A stretch of 40,470 nt of DNA from Clostridia bacterium. GTDB taxonomy: Bacteria > Bacillota > Sulfobacillia > RBS10-35 > JAJYVM01. Under the pieces are notes generated by a model. That model did not search any database. It had not been told where the DNA came from and was given only the letters and a program-made list of their open reading frames with translations. The stretch is from positions 1 to 40,470 of the forward strand of contig DAHVAF010000327.1 in the NCBI GenBank assembly GCA_027314765.1, given 5' to 3'. Positions 1 to 9,531 of the stretch are shown piece after piece (the first letter of the stretch is position 1; each line of letters starts with the position of its first letter). The translations under genes were made by a program, and so were the position numbers.

Positions 1-38
1 GGGTTCTGCAACGTCCAGGTCTGGAGGCGGAACCCCCC

Positions 39-1907
39 ATGTGCGGCATCACCGGCTGGATCGACTGGGAGCAGGACCTGACCCGCCCCGAGGCCATGGC
101 GACGCTTGCCGCCATGACCGCGACCCTGGCCCACCGCGGCCCCGACGCCGAGGGCTGCTGGCACGAGCGGCACGCCGCCTTCGGCCACCGCCGCCTGTCG
201 GTCATCGACCCTGCCAACGGCGCGCAGCCGATGCTCCGGCGCCGCGGCAGCGAGGCGCCCTACGTCATCACGTATAACGGGGAGCTCTACAACACCGCGG
301 AGGTCCGCGCCGAGCTGGAGGCCCGCGGCGAGACCTTCCGCACGCGCTGCGACACCGAGGTGGTGCTCGCCGCCTACATGGTCTGGGGACCGGCCTGCGT
401 CAGCCGGTTCAACGGCATCTTCGCCATCGGCATCTGGGACGGCCCGGCCCGGTGCCTCTTCCTGGCCCGCGACCGCATGGGCGTCAAGCCCCTCTTCTTC
501 ACCCGCCGCAGCCAGTCGACGCTGCTCTTCGCCTCCGAGCTGAAGGCGCTGCTCCGCCACCCCCAGGTGCCGGCCGAGCTGGACGCCGACGGCCTGGCCG
601 AGGTGCTGGTGATGGGCCCCTCGCGCACCCCCGGCCACGGGATCTTCAAAGGCGTGGAGGAGCTGCGTCCGGGCTGGGCCCTGCTCCACGACCGCGAGGG
701 GACCCGCGCCTACCCCTACTGGCAGCTGGAGAGCCACCCGCACCCGGACGGCGTCGAGGCCACGGCGGCCCGCGTGCGCGAGCTGCTGCTGGATTCCATC
801 GAGCGCCAGCTGGTGTCGGATGTGCCGATCTGCACGCTGCTGTCCGGGGGTCTGGACTCGAGCACCATCAGCGCCGTGGCCGCCCGCGCCCAGGCCCGCG
901 ATGGCAAGGGGCAGCTGCACACCTATTCCGTGGACTTCCTGGGCAGCAACGAGCACTTCCCGGGCAACCAGTACTACACCAACCCCGACGCCCCGTTCGT
1001 CGAGCGCATGGTGGAGGCGATCGGCAGCCGCCACCACGGCGTGATCTTCGACACCCCCGAACAGGTGGCGAGCCTGCCCGAGGCCGCCCTCGCCCGCGAC
1101 CACCCCGGCATGGCGGATGTCGACGCCTCGCTGCTGCTCTTCTGCCGCGAGATCAAGCGGGGGGCGACCGTGGCCCTCTCGGGCGAGTGCGCGGACGAGG
1201 TCTTCGGCGGCTACCCGTGGTTTCACCGGCGCGAGCTGATCGAGGCGGACGGCTTCCCCTGGATGCGCATGGTGCCGGAGCGCGCCGCCCTGCTGGCGCC
1301 CGAGGTCCGCGCCGCCATCCGGCCCACCGCCTACGTCGAGCGGCGGTACCGGGAGGCAACCGCCGAGGAGCCGCGCCTCGCATCGGAAGCCGCCGGCGAC
1401 GCGCGCATGCGCGAGCTACTCTATCTCTGCCTCACGCGCTTCATGCCGACGCTCCTCGACCGCAAGGACCGCATGAGCATGTGGAGCGGCCTGGAGGTTC
1501 GCGTACCCTTCTGCGACCACCGCCTCGTCGAGTACGTGTGGAACATCCCGTGGGCGATGAAGTGCGACGCCGGCACGGGCGAGCCGGCCGCCAAGGGCAT
1601 TCTGCGCCGGGCCCTGGCCGGGGTGCTGCCCGAGGACGTGCGGCTGCGCCGCAAGAGCCCGTACCCGAAGACCCACAACCCCAGCTTCCTGGCGGCGACG
1701 CGGGCGTGGGCGCGTGAGGTGGTGGAGGACCCCGGCGCGCCCGTGCGGCAGTGGCTGGACCTCGGCGCCGTCCGCGAGGCCCTGCGCACGGACGCCGCCA
1801 GCCTGGCGCCGGCCTGGTTCGGCCAGACGATGGGCGCGGCGCAGTGGTTCGCGTACGTGGGCATGACGGACGCGTGGATGCGCGAATACGGGGTGTTCGT
1901 GAGGTAG
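39..1907 (+). CDS. asnB: asparagine synthase (glutamine-hydrolysing)
   Basis: MCGITGWI N-terminal Cys class II amidotransferase start; SGGLDSS PP-loop; 622 aa; SD GGAGG at 23-27. Confidence 0.95.
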   Translation: MCGITGWIDWEQDLTRPEAMATLAAMTATLAHRGPDAEGCWHERHAAFGHRRLSVIDPANGAQPMLRRRGSEAPYVITYNGELYNTAEVRAELEARGETFRTRCDTEVVLAAYMVWGPACVSRFNGIFAIGIWDGPARCLFLARDRMGVKPLFFTRRSQSTLLFASELKALLRHPQVPAELDADGLAEVLVMGPSRTPGHGIFKGVEELRPGWALLHDREGTRAYPYWQLESHPHPDGVEATAARVRELLLDSIERQLVSDVPICTLLSGGLDSSTISAVAARAQARDGKGQLHTYSVDFLGSNEHFPGNQYYTNPDAPFVERMVEAIGSRHHGVIFDTPEQVASLPEAALARDHPGMADVDASLLLFCREIKRGATVALSGECADEVFGGYPWFHRRELIEADGFPWMRMVPERAALLAPEVRAAIRPTAYVERRYREATAEEPRLASEAAGDARMRELLYLCLTRFMPTLLDRKDRMSMWSGLEVRVPFCDHRLVEYVWNIPWAMKCDAGTGEPAAKGILRRALAGVLPEDVRLRRKSPYPKTHNPSFLAATRAWAREVVEDPGAPVRQWLDLGAVREALRTDAASLAPAWFGQTMGAAQWFAYVGMTDAWMREYGVFVR

Positions 1908-1982
1908 GCGCGGCACTGCCGCCGCGCCTACTGATCCGCACGTTGGCAGCAGCCGCCGACGTTGAGGGCAGGGTGCGATGGG

Positions 1983-4733
1983 CTACCCGATCTGGACGGC
2001 GGTCACCTGCCCGCCGGCCAGGGTGACCGTCACGGTGTCGCCGGCGGCGATCGCGCTCGCAGTGTTCGCGAGTCCGTCGACCGTGGTGGCCGATGTCAGG
2101 GCGAAGGTCTCGTCCACACCGCCGACCTCGACCACCACGACGTAGCCCGCGGCGGACGCCACGACACCGGTGACGGAATAGGAGCCGTCCGCCGAAAGGA
2201 TCCGGACCGCGGTCACCTGGCCGCCGACGGCCGACAGGCTCACGGTCTGGCCGGCCACCAGGGCGCTCAGGTCGCTCAGGGACCCGTCGACCGTCGTGCT
2301 CGCGGTGAGGGTGTACGCCTGGCTGACGCCGGCCACGTCCACGACCAGGGAATCGGCGGCCACGGACTGCACCAGGCCGACCGCGCCGCTTCCGCCCGTG
2401 GCCGAGGTGATCTGGATGGCGGTGGCGTTGCCGCCCGACCCGTAGACGGTCACGGTCTGCCCCGCGGCCAGGGCGCTGGCGTTGTCCAGGGCGCCGTCGA
2501 CCGTCGTGGATCCGGTCAGGGTGTACGTGTCGTACGTCCCGGCCACATCCACCTCCAGCGTGGTGCCCGAGACGGAGACGACCGAGCCCGTCACCGACCC
2601 GGCGTTGCTGGTGAGGATGGCCGACACGGCCGTGCCGCTCACCGTCACCGTCACGGTCTCCCCGATGAAGAGGGCGCCCAGGTCGTTCAGGCGGCCGTTG
2701 ACCGTCGTGGCGGCCGTGACGGTGTAGGCCTGCCCGGTGCCAGATACATCCAGGTCCAGGGTTTCGCCCGCCAGGGACAGCACCTGGCCGGTCACGGTGG
2801 TGCCGCTCGTGGGCTCGACCTGGACCGCCGTGACGGTGCCGCTGCTCAGCGTCAGCGTCACGGTCGTGCCCGGCACGAGGAGGCTGAGGTCGCCGGCGAG
2901 GCCGTCGACGGTGGTGGCTGGGGTGACGGAGAAGACCTGCGCCGAGCCCGCGATGTCGAGGACCAGGTTGTTGCCGGCCAGCGACTCGACCACGCCCGTG
3001 GCGCTGGTGCTCGAGGGAGCGCCCCCGACCTCCGCGTCCGTCACCTGGTTGCCGGCCAGGGTGAGCGTCACGGACGCGCCCACCGCCAGCGCGCCAAGGT
3101 TGTCGGAGACGCCGTTCACCGTGGTCGCACCGCTGAGCGTGTAGACCTGGTTGGTCCCGGCCACGTCCACCACCAGCGTGTCGCCTGCCACCGACGCGAC
3201 ATTGCCGGTGACGGCGGTCGCGGCGCCGGTAGCCACCGCCGTGACCTGCCCGCCGCTGACGGTCAGGGTTACCGTCTGGCCAGCGGCCAGGACCCCGAGG
3301 TCCCCGGCCAGCCCGTTGACGGTGGCGGAGGGGGCCAGGGCATAGGTCTGGCTGGTTCCGGCGGTATCCAGCACGAGCGTGTCGCCAGAGACCGCGGTGA
3401 TGGTACCGGTGGCGGAGGACCCCGCGGCCGGCGCATCCACGGCGATGGCCGTGACCTCTGCGGCCGGCAGCGCCACGGTCAGCGTCACCTGGGCCCCCGG
3501 GGTCAGCCCGGCCGTGGCCGCCAGGTCGGCCGAGAGCGAGAACATCTCGTCCGTGCCGGAGATATCGAGCACCAGAGAGCTGCCCGCCAGGGAGACGACT
3601 GTCCCGGTCATCGACGTGGTGGAGCCGCTGCCGGCGGCGCCGACCGCCACGGCCTGGCCGGCGGCATTCAGCGTCAGGGCCACCGCTTCGCCCGCCGCCA
3701 GGTCACCGAGCCCGCCGGCCTGGCCGCCCGCCAGCGTGAGGATGGCGCCGCTGGCCGCCGGCACGTCGACCGTGCCCACCCCGGTCAGGTCCACGCCGAG
3801 CTCGGTGCCCGTGGCAAAGGCCAGCGTGCCGGTCACCCCGGCGGTCAGACCGACGGGCTGGCTCACCGTGGGACCGGTGGTGATGTCCACCGCGGTGGCG
3901 ACGCCCCCGGACCCGGCCAGGATGACGCTGTCCCCAACCTGGAGATCGCCGAGGCTCCCCGGCATGGCTCCGTCGTAGACCGCGGCCCCGGACGAGACGG
4001 CGATCTGCTGGCTGCCCGTGGCTGTCTGGACGGTGGCCTGCTGCCCGCCGAATGCGGTGAGTTGGCCGCTGAGGACGGAGGCTCCCGGCTGCGCCTGGGC
4101 GAGGAAGGCGGCCAGCTCGGCCCGGGTCACGGCCTGCTGCGGCTGGTACAGGTCCGCCAGCACGCCCGTGAAGTCGCCCGCCTGCACCGCTTCGGCGACG
4201 GCCTGCTGGGCCCACTGCGGCGTGCTGGGGCCCTGGGGGAGCTGGCTCAGCAGGGCGGCCACGCCGTCCGCCGGCACCGGCGCGCCGTTCAGGGCCCTTG
4301 CGGCAATCGTGGCCAATTCCGGCCACGTGAGGCTCCCCTGCGGCGCGAAGGCCCCGCCGGGCAGGCCCAGCATGATGCCTCGGGACGCGGCCAGGGCGAC
4401 GTAGGGAGCGGCGTAGGCCGGGATGGCGGCGGCGTCGGTGAAGGGGAGCGGGGCGCCAGCCGGACCGGCCGGCCAGCCCAGCATGCGGCCGAGGACCGCG
4501 GCCGTCTCGGCGCGGGTCAGCAGGCCTCCGGGGTCGAAGGTGCCGCTGCTGGCGCCGGTGATGGCACCCTCGCCCTGGAGGGTGACGATGCCCGGAGCCG
4601 CCCAACCGTAGGCCGCGAGGTCGTCAAAACCGGCGGCGCGGGCACCCGGAGGGGCGGCAAGGGGTGCGGCGAGCAGGGTCGCCGCCAGCAGCGCGGTGCT
4701 CCCCCATCCCCGACGCCGCCGGCCACGCTCCAT
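1983..4733 (-). CDS. secreted S-layer-homology (SLH) domain protein with tandem ~68-aa beta-rich repeats
   Basis: Signal peptide MERGRRRRGWGSTALLAATLLAAPLAAPPGARAA; three N-terminal SLH-like segments (e.g. GTFDPGGLLTRAETAAVLGRMLG); then repeats of form TGxVxSVxGxxLVVDVAGTxxxYTLTxxTTVDGxxxDLxALxxGxTVTLTxxGGQVTAVxI. Confidence 0.88.
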   Translation of the reverse strand: MERGRRRRGWGSTALLAATLLAAPLAAPPGARAAGFDDLAAYGWAAPGIVTLQGEGAITGASSGTFDPGGLLTRAETAAVLGRMLGWPAGPAGAPLPFTDAAAIPAYAAPYVALAASRGIMLGLPGGAFAPQGSLTWPELATIAARALNGAPVPADGVAALLSQLPQGPSTPQWAQQAVAEAVQAGDFTGVLADLYQPQQAVTRAELAAFLAQAQPGASVLSGQLTAFGGQQATVQTATGSQQIAVSSGAAVYDGAMPGSLGDLQVGDSVILAGSGGVATAVDITTGPTVSQPVGLTAGVTGTLAFATGTELGVDLTGVGTVDVPAASGAILTLAGGQAGGLGDLAAGEAVALTLNAAGQAVAVGAAGSGSTTSMTGTVVSLAGSSLVLDISGTDEMFSLSADLAATAGLTPGAQVTLTVALPAAEVTAIAVDAPAAGSSATGTITAVSGDTLVLDTAGTSQTYALAPSATVNGLAGDLGVLAAGQTVTLTVSGGQVTAVATGAATAVTGNVASVAGDTLVVDVAGTNQVYTLSGATTVNGVSDNLGALAVGASVTLTLAGNQVTDAEVGGAPSSTSATGVVESLAGNNLVLDIAGSAQVFSVTPATTVDGLAGDLSLLVPGTTVTLTLSSGTVTAVQVEPTSGTTVTGQVLSLAGETLDLDVSGTGQAYTVTAATTVNGRLNDLGALFIGETVTVTVSGTAVSAILTSNAGSVTGSVVSVSGTTLEVDVAGTYDTYTLTGSTTVDGALDNASALAAGQTVTVYGSGGNATAIQITSATGGSGAVGLVQSVAADSLVVDVAGVSQAYTLTASTTVDGSLSDLSALVAGQTVSLSAVGGQVTAVRILSADGSYSVTGVVASAAGYVVVVEVGGVDETFALTSATTVDGLANTASAIAAGDTVTVTLAGGQVTAVQIG

Positions 4734-5307
4734 ATGGAATTGGTCGTGGATTATCCGCCGTTCCGTGACATCGCCAGCGAGCCCGCCAGCGCGGAATCAG
4801 CATCGGCACCTCGCGCGCGTAGCGGACATACGCCTCGCCGAAGAGATCCCGCAACTCCCGCTCCTCGAACGGGATCTGGACGAGGCGCAACCACAGCAGG
4901 ACCAGCACGGCACCGAGCATCGAGCCCGGATCGCCCGTCACCAGGGCCCAACCCAGGAACACGGCGGTGGCGCCAAGGTACAGCGGGTGGCGGACGTACC
5001 GCTGCGGGCCGCGTACGACCAGGGGCTCAGGCCGCGCGGTCCCGCGCCGGCCCGTCAGCATCCGCACGAAGGTGAAGTGGGTCGAGACGATCATGACCGC
5101 CGGGCGCCGGTACCGCAGAAGCCACAGCACGAGCGCCACGCCTGCCAGGGCCGCCGCGCCGCCCAGCAGCCGCACCCCGAGGGGTGGGGAAACCGCGGCC
5201 GGCCAGCCCAGGAGCCGGGTGATCCAGCCCCCCAGGGCGAAGAGCCCCCACAGGATGGCGCAGATGGCCAACCCGGCGCCGGCGACGGCCTTGGCGAGCG
5301 TCCTCAT
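4624..5307 (-). CDS. isoprenylcysteine carboxyl methyltransferase (ICMT/PEMT)-like membrane protein
   Basis: Hydrophobic N-terminus, then RGPQRYVRHPLYLGATAVFLGWAL...FEERELRDLFGEAYVRYAREVPMLIPR, typical of ICMT-family proteins. ATG at 5307 preceded by GGAGGTTG. The 3' ~110 nt overlap the SLH gene. Confidence 0.75.
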   Translation of the reverse strand: MRTLAKAVAGAGLAICAILWGLFALGGWITRLLGWPAAVSPPLGVRLLGGAAALAGVALVLWLLRYRRPAVMIVSTHFTFVRMLTGRRGTARPEPLVVRGPQRYVRHPLYLGATAVFLGWALVTGDPGSMLGAVLVLLWLRLVQIPFEERELRDLFGEAYVRYAREVPMLIPRWRARWRCHGTADNPRPIPYGAWPAASGMGEHRAAGGDPARRTPCRPSGCPRRRF

Positions 5308-5354
5308 CAACCTCCACGACGCGCTTTCACGCCGGTCTGTGACAGGGGCGGTGC

Positions 5355-6251
5355 ATGGCGATGGGCGAGGACGCCTTCGACATCGTCGGGATTGGGATCC
5401 CATACACGGACGTCCTGGTGCGGGTGTCGCACCTGCCGGCCGCCGACGAGGCCCTGCGCGTGCTCGAGCGGGACGTGCAGGGTGGCGGCAAGGTGCCGAC
5501 CGCGTGCGCCGCGGCAGCCCACCTGGGCGTGCGGGTGGCCGTGATGGGCCAGGTCGGCGGCGGCCCGCGGGCCGCGGGCCTCGCCGCGGAGCTGGCGGCC
5601 GGCGGGGTGGATGTGGCTGGCCTGAGGAGCCAGCCCGACCGGCGCGGGCCGCTCTCGGTCATCCTGATTGAGGCGGGCACCGGCGCCCGCTCCATCCTCT
5701 GGGATCCCGGCGACCTGGCGGACCACACCCTGACCGACGCCGATCGCGCCCGCATCGCCGCCGCGCGCTGCCTGCTGGTCTCCGAGCCCTTTCCGGCCGC
5801 CCGCGAGGCGGCCGCCTGGGCCCGCGCGCACGGGGTGACGGTGGTCTGGGATGCCGATGTGCCGGATCCGGCCTGGCCCGGCCTTGCCGCCAGCGTCGAC
5901 CACTGCGTGGCCTCGGCCGCCTTCGCCGCGACCCTGGGCGGTCCCGAGCTGGCCCTCCGCCGGCTGCCGGGCTCGGTGGCGATCATCACCCTGGGCGGCG
6001 ACGGCCTCATCGGCCGCACGCCGGCTGGCCCCTTCCGCCTCCCGGCCTTCGCTGTCGAGGTGGTCGACACGACCGGCGCCGGTGACGTCTTCCACGGCGC
6101 GTACGCGGCGGCCCTGCTCCGGGGCCTTGAGCCAGCGGCGGCCGCACGCTACGCGAGTGCGGCCGCCGCCCTGAAGTGCCGGTCTCTGGGCGGGCGGCGC
6201 GGCCTCCCCAGCCACGCCGCCGTCCGCGCGCTGCTGGACCGTCCGGACTAG
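5355..6251 (+). CDS. PfkB/ribokinase-family carbohydrate kinase
   Basis: GGGKVPTACAAAAHLG and C-terminal VVDTTGAGDVFHGAYAAALLRG PfkB signature. Confidence 0.9.
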   Translation: MAMGEDAFDIVGIGIPYTDVLVRVSHLPAADEALRVLERDVQGGGKVPTACAAAAHLGVRVAVMGQVGGGPRAAGLAAELAAGGVDVAGLRSQPDRRGPLSVILIEAGTGARSILWDPGDLADHTLTDADRARIAAARCLLVSEPFPAAREAAAWARAHGVTVVWDADVPDPAWPGLAASVDHCVASAAFAATLGGPELALRRLPGSVAIITLGGDGLIGRTPAGPFRLPAFAVEVVDTTGAGDVFHGAYAAALLRGLEPAAAARYASAAAALKCRSLGGRRGLPSHAAVRALLDRPD

Positions 6252-7933
6252 GTCTGCTTGCTCTTCCAGGCCTTCTCGGCCCGGCACACCCCGTACTCGG
6301 ACGGCGCGATCAGGCCATGGACCCAGGGCTGCATCGCCGAGATGTTCTGCGTGTGCCAGAGCGGGATCACCGGCAGGTTGTCGATGACCATCTGCTGGAA
6401 CTGGTAGCACAGCTGCTGGTACTTGGTGGGGTCGATGGCCGACTGGGCCGTCTTGATCACGGTGTCGAACTGCTGGCTCAGGGTCTTGAACTGCGGGTTC
6501 TTGGTGATCTGCGACACGTTCCAGTACTGGGTCGACTCGAGGTTGGCCGTGTAGCTGATGCCGGAGAAGGTGAACCCGCCGAGGGACCAGTAGGCGATGT
6601 CGTAGCTGCCGGCCCGCATGTTGTTCAGGAACGTGGGCCAGTCCGTCTGCTGGATGTTGACCTGGATGCCGATCTGCTTCAGCTCCTGCTGCACGATCTG
6701 GCAGATGAGCAGCCAGGTGGGGTCCGTCTGCGTCGCCATGTTCAGCGCCAGGCGCTGGCCGCCCTTGGCCAGGATGCCGTCGGAGCCCGCGACCCAGCCG
6801 TCCGAGGCCAGGATCTGCTTGGCCTTGGCCGGGTCGTAGCCGTAGCCCGTCAGCGACTTGTCGAACTGCGGCGAGTTCGGGATGACCAGGGCCACCGCCG
6901 GCGTGGCGTAGCCGTACAGGACCTTCTGGATGATGGCGTTCCGGTCCAGGGCGTACGCGATGGCCTTGCGCACGTTCACGTCCGCCAGGATGGGGTTGTT
7001 GAGGTTGACGGAGAGCATCTGCTCGCCCGGCGAGACGCCGGCGCTGATGAGGATGCCCTTGTCCTTCAGCGTCTTCACGTTCTGAGCGGGCACCCCGAAC
7101 TGGAAGTCCGCCGCGCCGGCCAGCATCTGGTCGAGCTGCGTCGCCTGGTCCGTGATGATCTTGACGTCCACGTAGTCGAGGTAGGGCTTGCCGCCCCACC
7201 AGCCGTCGAAGCGCTTCATGCGCAGGTGGTTGTCGGCCACGTAGCTGTCGAAGGCGAAGGGGCCCGAGCCCACCGGGTTCGTGTTGAACTTGCTCGCGTT
7301 GGCGAAGGCCGTCGGACTGCCGATGAGCGGGCCGAAGAGGAAGTCGGGGAAGAAGTTGTCCGGAATCTTCGGCACCTTCATCACGATGACGAAGGTCTCC
7401 GGATCCGGCGCGGCGACGTGGTCGAGGTCGGTGAAGAAGTTGCCGTAAAGCGGCGCCTTGTTGGCCGGATCCCCGTACCAGGCCATGTTCGCCTTGAGCG
7501 CGTTCGCGTCGCAGGGGGTCCCGTCCTGGAACTTCATGCCGTTGCGGATCTTGAAGGTGAACGTCTTGGCATCGGTCGAGGCCGACCAGCTCGTCGCGAT
7601 CAGGGGCAGCGGCTTGTTGTTGCTGTCGTAGGTCAGCAGCGGGTCGAACATGTTGTAGAGGGCCTGGTCGGTGTTCCAGTCAGCCTCGTGGACCGGGTTG
7701 ATGGCTGCGATGCTGGCGGGCGTGATCAGCGTCAGGGTTCCGCCCGTGATGGGCGTGGTGGCGGCCGCGCTGGCCGTCGCGGCGGCCGTGGAAGCCGTGC
7801 CCGTCGCCGCGGTGCCGCCCGTCCCCGCGCTGCTGGTGGTGCCGCCGCTGCCGCAGGCGGCCAGCAGGCCGCCGGTCGCGGCCAGCAGCCCGAAGCCACC
7901 CGCCCGGCGGATCAACTCGCGCCGAGTCAACAT
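6248..7933 (-). CDS. ABC transporter substrate-binding lipoprotein, oligopeptide/SBP_bac_5 family
   Basis: MLTRRELIRRAGGFGLLAATGGLLAACGS twin-arginine signal plus lipobox; SBP_bac_5-type body (YNMFDPLLTYDSNNKPLPLIATSW...RNGMKFQDGTPCDANALKANM). Confidence 0.9.
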   Translation of the reverse strand: MLTRRELIRRAGGFGLLAATGGLLAACGSGGTTSSAGTGGTAATGTASTAAATASAAATTPITGGTLTLITPASIAAINPVHEADWNTDQALYNMFDPLLTYDSNNKPLPLIATSWSASTDAKTFTFKIRNGMKFQDGTPCDANALKANMAWYGDPANKAPLYGNFFTDLDHVAAPDPETFVIVMKVPKIPDNFFPDFLFGPLIGSPTAFANASKFNTNPVGSGPFAFDSYVADNHLRMKRFDGWWGGKPYLDYVDVKIITDQATQLDQMLAGAADFQFGVPAQNVKTLKDKGILISAGVSPGEQMLSVNLNNPILADVNVRKAIAYALDRNAIIQKVLYGYATPAVALVIPNSPQFDKSLTGYGYDPAKAKQILASDGWVAGSDGILAKGGQRLALNMATQTDPTWLLICQIVQQELKQIGIQVNIQQTDWPTFLNNMRAGSYDIAYWSLGGFTFSGISYTANLESTQYWNVSQITKNPQFKTLSQQFDTVIKTAQSAIDPTKYQQLCYQFQQMVIDNLPVIPLWHTQNISAMQPWVHGLIAPSEYGVCRAEKAWKSKQT

Positions 7934-8066
7934 TGCGCTCTTGCCTCCCACTCTTTCACTGCCAGCCGAGAAAGTTCGCGACGCGGGCGCGGTTCTCCTC
8001 GCGCCTGCCCCGCCAGCCTTTGCCCTGCGATAGAATGCTGCCTAGATTCTGCGCGGAGGGTTGCAC

Positions 8067-9530
8067 GTGGAAGCGCTCGACATGCCGGTGATCGCTTACG
8101 GGGACGGCGTCGGCGCCGCCCTGGCGGGCCTCGGGTTCACGCGCGCGGCCGACGGGATCTTCCGCGACGCCGCGGGGCGCAGCTTCGCGCAGGCCCTGGC
8201 CGGACCCGTCGTGCCGAAGGCGCTGGCCCGCACGTACGGGTGCCAGATGAACGTGATGGACAGCGAGACGCTGCTCGGCCAGCTGGCCACCCTGGGCTAC
8301 GGCACCACCGACGCCGAGGACGAGGCCGACCTGATCTTCATCAACACATGCGCCATCCGCGGCAGCGCCGCCGAGCACGCGCTGGGCGAGGTCGGCCGCC
8401 TGAAGGCCCTGAAGCAGGAGCGGCCGGACGTGCTGCTCGCCGTCTGCGGCTGCCTCACGCAGATGCCGGAGACCGTGCGCCACCTGCAGCGCTACGCCCC
8501 GCACGTCGACCTGGTGTTCGGCACCCACAACCTGCACGAATTGCCGCAACTGCTGCACCGGGCCTACGTGGGCGAGCAGCAGGTCGTGGACATCTGGCGC
8601 CAGAGCGATGCGGTCGTCGAGGCCCTGCCCAGCCTGCGGGCTCCTGGCGCGCGCGCCTGGGTCAACATCATCTACGGCTGCGACAAGTACTGCACGTACT
8701 GCATCGTGCCCTACACGCGCGGCAAGGAGCGGAGCCGCCGCCCCGGCGAAATCCTGGCCGAGGTCGAGGACCTGGCGGCCCGCGGCTACACCGAGATCAC
8801 GCTGCTGGGCCAGAACGTCAACTCGTACGGCAAGGACCTGGCCGGCGGCTACGACTTCGCCGACCTGCTGCGCGACCTGGACCGCGTGCCCGGCATCCGC
8901 TGGGTCCGCTATATGACGTCGCATCCCCGCGACTTCACGCAGAAGATGGTGGAGGCGATCGCCGCCTCCGACAAGGTCTGCGAGCACTTCCACCTGCCCG
9001 TGCAGGCCGGCGCGGACCGCGTCCTGCGCTGGATGAACCGCGGGTACACCCGCGCCGCCTACCTCGACCTCGTGGCCAGCGTCCGCGCGGCCATCCCGCA
9101 CGCCGTCATCACGACGGACATCATCGTCGGCTTCCCCCGTGAGACCGAGGATGACTTCGCGGAGACCCTTTCGCTGGTGGAGGAGGTCGGGTACGACAAC
9201 GCCTTCACCTTCATGTACTCGCCGCGCGATGGCACCCCGGCCGCGCGCTGGGCCGACCCGGTGCCGCCGGAGGTCAAAAAGGAGCGCCTGCTGCGGCTGA
9301 ACGACCGCGTGTACGCCATCGGGCGCGCCAAGAACGAGGCCATGGTCGGCGGCGAGTACGACGTGCTGATCGAGGGCCCGTCCAGAAAGGACCCGGCCGT
9401 CTACACGGCGCGCACGCGCGGCAACAAGCTGGTGCACGTTCCGGGCGCGCCGGGACTGGAGAACACGTTCGGACGGGCCCGCATCCGCCGGGCCCACACC
9501 TGGACGCTGGACGGCGAACTGGTCGGCTGA
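8067..9530 (+). CDS. miaB: tRNA-2-methylthio-N6-dimethylallyladenosine synthase
   Basis: TYGCQMNVMDSE, radical SAM CDKYCTYCIVPYTRGKERSR, TRAM-like C-terminus. GTG start 6 nt after GGAGGG preferred over the TTG at 8061. Confidence 0.93.
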   Translation: MEALDMPVIAYGDGVGAALAGLGFTRAADGIFRDAAGRSFAQALAGPVVPKALARTYGCQMNVMDSETLLGQLATLGYGTTDAEDEADLIFINTCAIRGSAAEHALGEVGRLKALKQERPDVLLAVCGCLTQMPETVRHLQRYAPHVDLVFGTHNLHELPQLLHRAYVGEQQVVDIWRQSDAVVEALPSLRAPGARAWVNIIYGCDKYCTYCIVPYTRGKERSRRPGEILAEVEDLAARGYTEITLLGQNVNSYGKDLAGGYDFADLLRDLDRVPGIRWVRYMTSHPRDFTQKMVEAIAASDKVCEHFHLPVQAGADRVLRWMNRGYTRAAYLDLVASVRAAIPHAVITTDIIVGFPRETEDDFAETLSLVEEVGYDNAFTFMYSPRDGTPAARWADPVPPEVKKERLLRLNDRVYAIGRAKNEAMVGGEYDVLIEGPSRKDPAVYTARTRGNKLVHVPGAPGLENTFGRARIRRAHTWTLDGELVG

Positions 9531-9531
9531 C

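Noticed and set aside
1-38. T-box or other asparagine-responsive leader upstream of asnB
   Set aside because: Only 38 nt are visible; a GGGTTC/GAACCC inverted repeat flanks the SD, but no T-box sequence can be identified in this fragment.
1962-5075. 1037-aa plus-strand ORF
   Set aside because: Antisense shadow of the SLH repeat gene; low-complexity G/D/R/H-rich translation with no domain logic. High GC and repeats keep the frame open.
5307-9142. Very long ORFs 5307-7199 (-) and 6176-9142 (+)
   Set aside because: Out-of-frame or antisense to the PfkB, SBP and miaB genes, which have clear family motifs.
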